A DNA stretch of 64,000 nucleotides from Acanthaster planci (taxonomy: Eukaryota; Echinodermata; Asteroidea; Valvatida; Acanthasteridae), in NCBI RefSeq assembly GCF_001949145.1, contig NW_019091402.1, positions 695,727 through 759,726 of the forward strand, given 5' to 3'. Under the pieces are notes generated by a model. That model did not search any database. It was not told the origin of the DNA and worked only from the letters and a program-made list of their open reading frames with translations. Below, one piece after another: positions 60,201 to 64,000 of this stretch (position 1 is the stretch's first letter; each line of letters begins with the position of its first letter). The position numbers and the translations under genes were made by a program.

Positions 60201-63200
60201 TGGTTACCCAAGGAACCTAACAGAGACCACATTTGAAGTACGTTGAAGCAATGCAGAGTGTCCAAATGCTTGCGCCGAGTTTACAACTCAAGAGAACTGT
60301 GAGCCATTTTGAGGAGGTATTTATACTGTAAGGAGGGTTACTCTGAAAGGTGTCAAAAAGTCTGCACTTTAACCTCATGGGCAAGAACATTTAAACGCTT
60401 TTTGAAATCTTTGACTATGGTAAAGATCATCAGGCTTGATACTACAAAAACCCCTTTACATCTACTGCAGAATCGCAGATAATTTGCCGGCTGCGACCGA
60501 AGTAAGAGCCAAGACGGAGGAAGAGCCGGCGCAGTATGCACACGGCTACAAGCTGGGCTACATGGTGGACAAAGTGGTAAGCCCAGTCTCGAGATTCTCC
60601 TTGCATACTGATCACAGTTTGATGCATGAAAAACTTTTCCAAGCCCTAGTGTGCTTGAATGGTAAAGATTAAATGTTGGAGACCTAGTTTGCCTACTATT
60701 TGTACAGGGTGCCAAATTTTCCAAACTTCTTCGCTTCACCGTAGTTTGGTGTCGGATTTTGCCACATTGCCCCATTAGGTGCTAAGTGTCTAAATAAGTT
60801 TGGGGTCTACCCCTTATGCAACATTGATCAGTGTATTGATTGCTTACAGGTGGCCTTGTTTCTTTAAGCCGTAGCCTTGAATAACACGAATCTGTGGGAA
60901 GTTGATGCAGCCGCTAGCTAGTAGCTTAACATAGACCTAATGTGTTATACCTAGCAGCCACAGCATTTAGCCCGAGCCTCTCAAAGCCAGCATGCAGTCC
61001 AGTCTGCCACATGGGACCATCTGATACATGATAAAATTTGCCCCAAAGCAGACATTAGCATATTCTATTGATCAGTGGCAACAGGTGTTTTTCTCATCTT
61101 GCAGGACACAGCTGGGTTGTCTGCCGGTCCACATTGGTCAATACTGAATGCTCATGTTCATGCCTCATGTGCACCATGGATAAAAATTAATTGGCGTGCA
61201 GAGAGAAAAAAAAGTCCATCAAAAGATAAATCGAAACATCATTGATGCGAGAAATGATTAATTAATCAAAATGATTGATTAATCATAAGCCTGCTGGCCC
61301 TGTGCTTAGAACCAATTTTACATTCTCTTAAATTTTCCAGGGGAGTGGGGCCCATACTGTGTGGAGTGAACCATTTTCACTTCTGCAAACTCTTTCTAGT
61401 TGGATTTGGTTACCAATTATCATATTATAATACGGAACGACGTCTTTATATTTGCAGCCGTACATCAATAACCATCTGATCATGAACATGAAATACCACA
61501 CGGTGCCGGGTGAGAACGGAGAGAGGTGGGTTGTGTTATGTGGGTTTAAGAAAAGTGTGAATGGATGTGGGAAAATCCGCAGAGAGAAACAATTTATTTT
61601 CTCCCTGCATTCGCAGATATCAGCAAAAAAGATTTGGAATATATCAGCTAGCCTCAAACATTTTTTGGAATTGAAGGGTTTCTACTGATTTTAGTCACAT
61701 GACTGGTGGCTATCAGACCTATAGATTCTCCTAAATAGTCTGAATCCTTTGGCCAGGGAACCAGCCTATTCCCAAAGGGCATCCAACCACTCTCAAAGCA
61801 AGGAGACTGAGCTCTGCCTCCCCAATCGTACAACATCCTTGAAAGAAAGAGAATCTTGGACTGTTAGAGCCAATGCCAACTGGTACATTCCATTCTCATT
61901 GACAAATTTCAATTGTGGCATTTCTTGATCCATCTCAGCGACAGCTACAGAGTCATCAGCTTTGACGTGGCTGTCCGGAGCGTAGAGAACGGTCAGATTA
62001 CCCAAGGCAAGGACGACATCTGCGTCTTCAAGGAGAAGAAAGATGGCGAGACCGTCCCTGTCCAACCCTTCGTCGGTGACAGTAAGTTTAGGTTTTGTGT
62101 CGCTGTATTTTATAAAGGAATCAGACATGCAGCTTAGTGGAAAGCTCTTGCAACCTTGAATTGCAGGGTTTTGGGTTCGAACCTGGCAATGGGGCGCATG
62201 TTGTGACCTTGGGCAAGGAACTTTACCCCAACACGCCTCTCTCCGCCCAGGAGTATAAATGTATACTTCTGAGGGCAGATGTGGTAACTGTGGTCGATTA
62301 CTCCTTGTAGCAACCGAAATGGTCACACTGAGAGGGGACCAAGGGGGAAGACCCCCTCCCCGGGGGTGGTAGGTGTGCACCGTATCCAAGGGATCATTGC
62401 CTGTTGAGGTACAGTTATCAAAATTTCCCTTTGCAGAGGAAACAGAGATAACATTCTCCTACGAGGTGAACTGGCAGGAAAGCAACATCAAATGGGCATC
62501 ACGCTGGGACACCTACCTCAACATGACCGATGTACAGATCCACTGGTTCTCCATTATCAACTCCCTGGTCGTGGTGTTCTTCCTCGCAGGTGAGGCAGCG
62601 TGCCGATCCCCACCCTGGTTTCCCTTGGCTTTCCCTGTACCCTACCAAGTCCCCCGCTGTGCAGGAAACCAATGGCACATTATTTACCCCATTAACTTTT
62701 AAACAGGCATCATTCCGTACGTAAAATAACAGTGGCTTGGCTCTACCATCCTCAATCCTTCCGAGTCCTCCTAAATTGTCATGGTGGATTTTGAGGGATC
62801 TTGAAGGTTAGAGTTGGTGCAACAGTTGGTAGAGCTTAGTTTGTGAAGCACCTGTTCTTGAGGTCCTGAGTTGGAATTCTACACTTGCCAGTTATTGTTT
62901 TTCCCCTCCAACAATAATTGCCTTGTTGGTCACAGGTTTCATTTATCAAGACAGAACCTCATCGAAGATCTTCTCGTTTGTTGAATAGTTTTCAAGGTTC
63001 GGGCGGTCGTTTTTACGCAAAACAGTCGTTCCTTGAATTTTTTTTTTTTCGTTCTGCTAAAAAGGTATATTGACCATGATCATGATCCGAACTCTGAGAA
63101 GAGACATCGCACGCTACAACAAGGATGAAGATGTGGTGAGATTGTGTACTTTTCGTATCACATAAATGACTCATAAAAATGGGTTGTAAGAGGTTATTGG

Positions 63201-63860
63201 CAAGTTAAACTGAGACTTCTAAGGTACTTATGTCAGGAACTTTACTAAATCATAATTATTTTCAGAGCAGCAATCCAGAGATATAGATACTTTCCACTTT
63301 AACTTTTTAATGAGCAGCGAGTCTGGTACCCAGAAGGTTTTCATGGTCATGTGATATCTTGAGAAAATCCAGGGGGAAAAGTTGTCCTGGAAAGTTTCGA
63401 TAACATCCTGGAAAATATGGGGTGTCGTGGAATCCTGTTGTCAGGTAAAAAGTCGTGACGAAGTCAGTAATCAAGATCATGCTAGGGTTAATGTATCTGA
63501 TAGGCTGCTTTTAGTCCTTGAAAGTCATGGAATTTGCTTTTCCGATTTCTGTGGGAACCTGGCGCTCAGCTGAAGCTCAGTTCTGAAGCGTTTGATTGGC
63601 ATTTATTATATTTCACTTGGTGCATGACCCCAATGGTCTCATGCAGTTTCAGGAGAAGTTTATTACTTAGCGTAAATGTTGAGTGCTCGCTAAAGATTGG
63701 CTTCTTTCATCTCTAACCGCATCGCAGGAAGACACAATGGAAGAAACCGGTTGGAAACTGGTTCACGGCGACGTCTTCAGACCGCCCAAGGCAAAGCAGC
63801 TTCTCGCTGCTCTGGCAGGGACCGGTGTTCAGATCTTCGTCATGTCTGTCATCACCATCA
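57251..63860 (+). CDS. TM9SF4: Transmembrane 9 superfamily member 4 (5' part, cut by window end)
   Basis: Nonaspanin of Golgi and endosomes. Exons: 57251-57376, 58456-58605, 59629-59738, 60471-60576, 61458-61525, 61939-62081, 62437-62589, 63065-63135, 63728-63860, giving 353 codons; the gene continues past the window in phase 1. Residues 1-22 are a signal peptide ending SHA before [11 protein letters not shown]. The lumenal domain shows [69 protein letters not shown] and [15 protein letters not shown]. The first membrane helix ([20 protein letters not shown]) is followed by [11 protein letters not shown] and [13 protein letters not shown]. The match to TM9SF4 ([18 protein letters not shown]) is closer than to TM9SF2. 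All introns are GT-AG and in phase. The remaining eight or so helices lie downstream. Confidence 0.94.
57707..57870 (-). mobile_element. tRNA-derived SINE, antisense
   Basis: On the minus strand: GGCTGGCGTCTAGTGGTTTG (A-box region), GTTCGCATCCCGCCCC (B-box region), then a body with CCACATGTGGATTGAGTTTT and TTCCCTAGGGTTTCCTCCCA. That body is typical of deuterostome SINEs. It lies in TM9SF4 intron 1. Confidence 0.6.
59243..59505 (+). mobile_element. MITE-like dispersed repeat (AGTACTACTTAGTA ends), copy 2
   Basis: About 90% or more identical by eye to 40922-41178 from GTAGTAAAATGTAGTACTCA onward, including CCATACAGTGCTGTGGCAC and CTAGGTCCTTCAGGCTCAG. The left end is more eroded. It lies in TM9SF4 intron 2. 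Confidence 0.75.
62115..62350 (+). mobile_element. tRNA-derived SINE, sense
   Basis: TTAGTGGAAAGCTCTTGCAA (A-box region, degenerate) and GGGTTCGAACCTGG (B box). These are followed by TGACCTTGGGCAAGGAACTT, CCCAGGAGTATAAATG and CAACCGAAATGG, the order seen in deuterostome SINEs. It lies in TM9SF4 intron 6. Confidence 0.65.
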
Positions 63861-64000
63861 GTAAGCTGCAACCGAATGACATGGCTAGGACTCCAAATAA
63901 TGCACGTCTGTGGGAAAAGCAGCAAGCTGCTAGCTGGCCACTTCCAGAGATGTGTGCATTATTTGCTGCCGTAGCCCAATTACTGAGAGGCAGTCTAAAA

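Noticed and set aside
61793-62389. Minus-strand open frame of 198 codons
   Set aside because: It runs antisense across TM9SF4 exon 6 and a SINE, and shows no family motif. It is a shadow frame.
1-64000. CRISPR arrays, operons, prophage or plasmid features
   Set aside because: No regular spaced repeats of that type; all genes are intron-split eukaryotic genes.

Overview
This is a eukaryotic nuclear window from a marine invertebrate deuterostome. An echinoderm or another ambulacrarian is my best guess, with amphioxus as the alternative. Seven recognisable genes are split by GT-AG introns of about 0.1 to 3.2 kb. The proteins look closest to deuterostome families. The gaps hold tRNA-derived SINEs of the kinds seen in invertebrate deuterostomes, many palindromic MITE-like elements and abundant ACATGTACATGT-type motifs. 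There are no operons and no prokaryotic signals. Exon models below were built by hand from splice sites, reading phase and family resemblance, and phases agree across every junction except one.

Layout: 1-1.7 kb (-) a lone first coding exon for a membrane-anchored protein. 5.3-10.5 kb (+) SLC35B3-type PAPS transporter, 9 coding exons, with a single extra base in exon 6. 15.5-20.1 kb (+) a TIR-SAM-TIR-TIR protein of 716 aa. 27.6-34.7 kb (+) a 13-exon animal xylose isomerase with all metal and catalytic residues. 36.4-47.3 kb (-) UCKL1-type uridine-cytidine kinase fused to a UPRT-like domain, 16 coding exons including a 17-nt microexon. 48.9-52.3 kb (+) HMBOX1-like homeobox gene. 53.2-55.4 kb (-) ribosomal protein RPS20 (uS10), whose start codon stands alone in exon 1. 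57.25 kb to the window end (+) TM9SF4, 5' part only.

The genes do not form a pathway; this looks like ordinary linkage. Two pairs are head to head (UCKL1/HMBOX1 and RPS20/TM9SF4) and may share promoter regions. Two are tail to tail (XylA/UCKL1 and HMBOX1/RPS20), the latter with poly(A) signals about 50 bp apart. The most unusual contents are the TIR-SAM-TIR-TIR protein, in which the position of the TIR NADase glutamate is Glu, Glu and Asp in the three TIR domains, and the intron-rich xylose isomerase. The gaps carry at least five distinct inverted-repeat element families, several present twice or more within this window.
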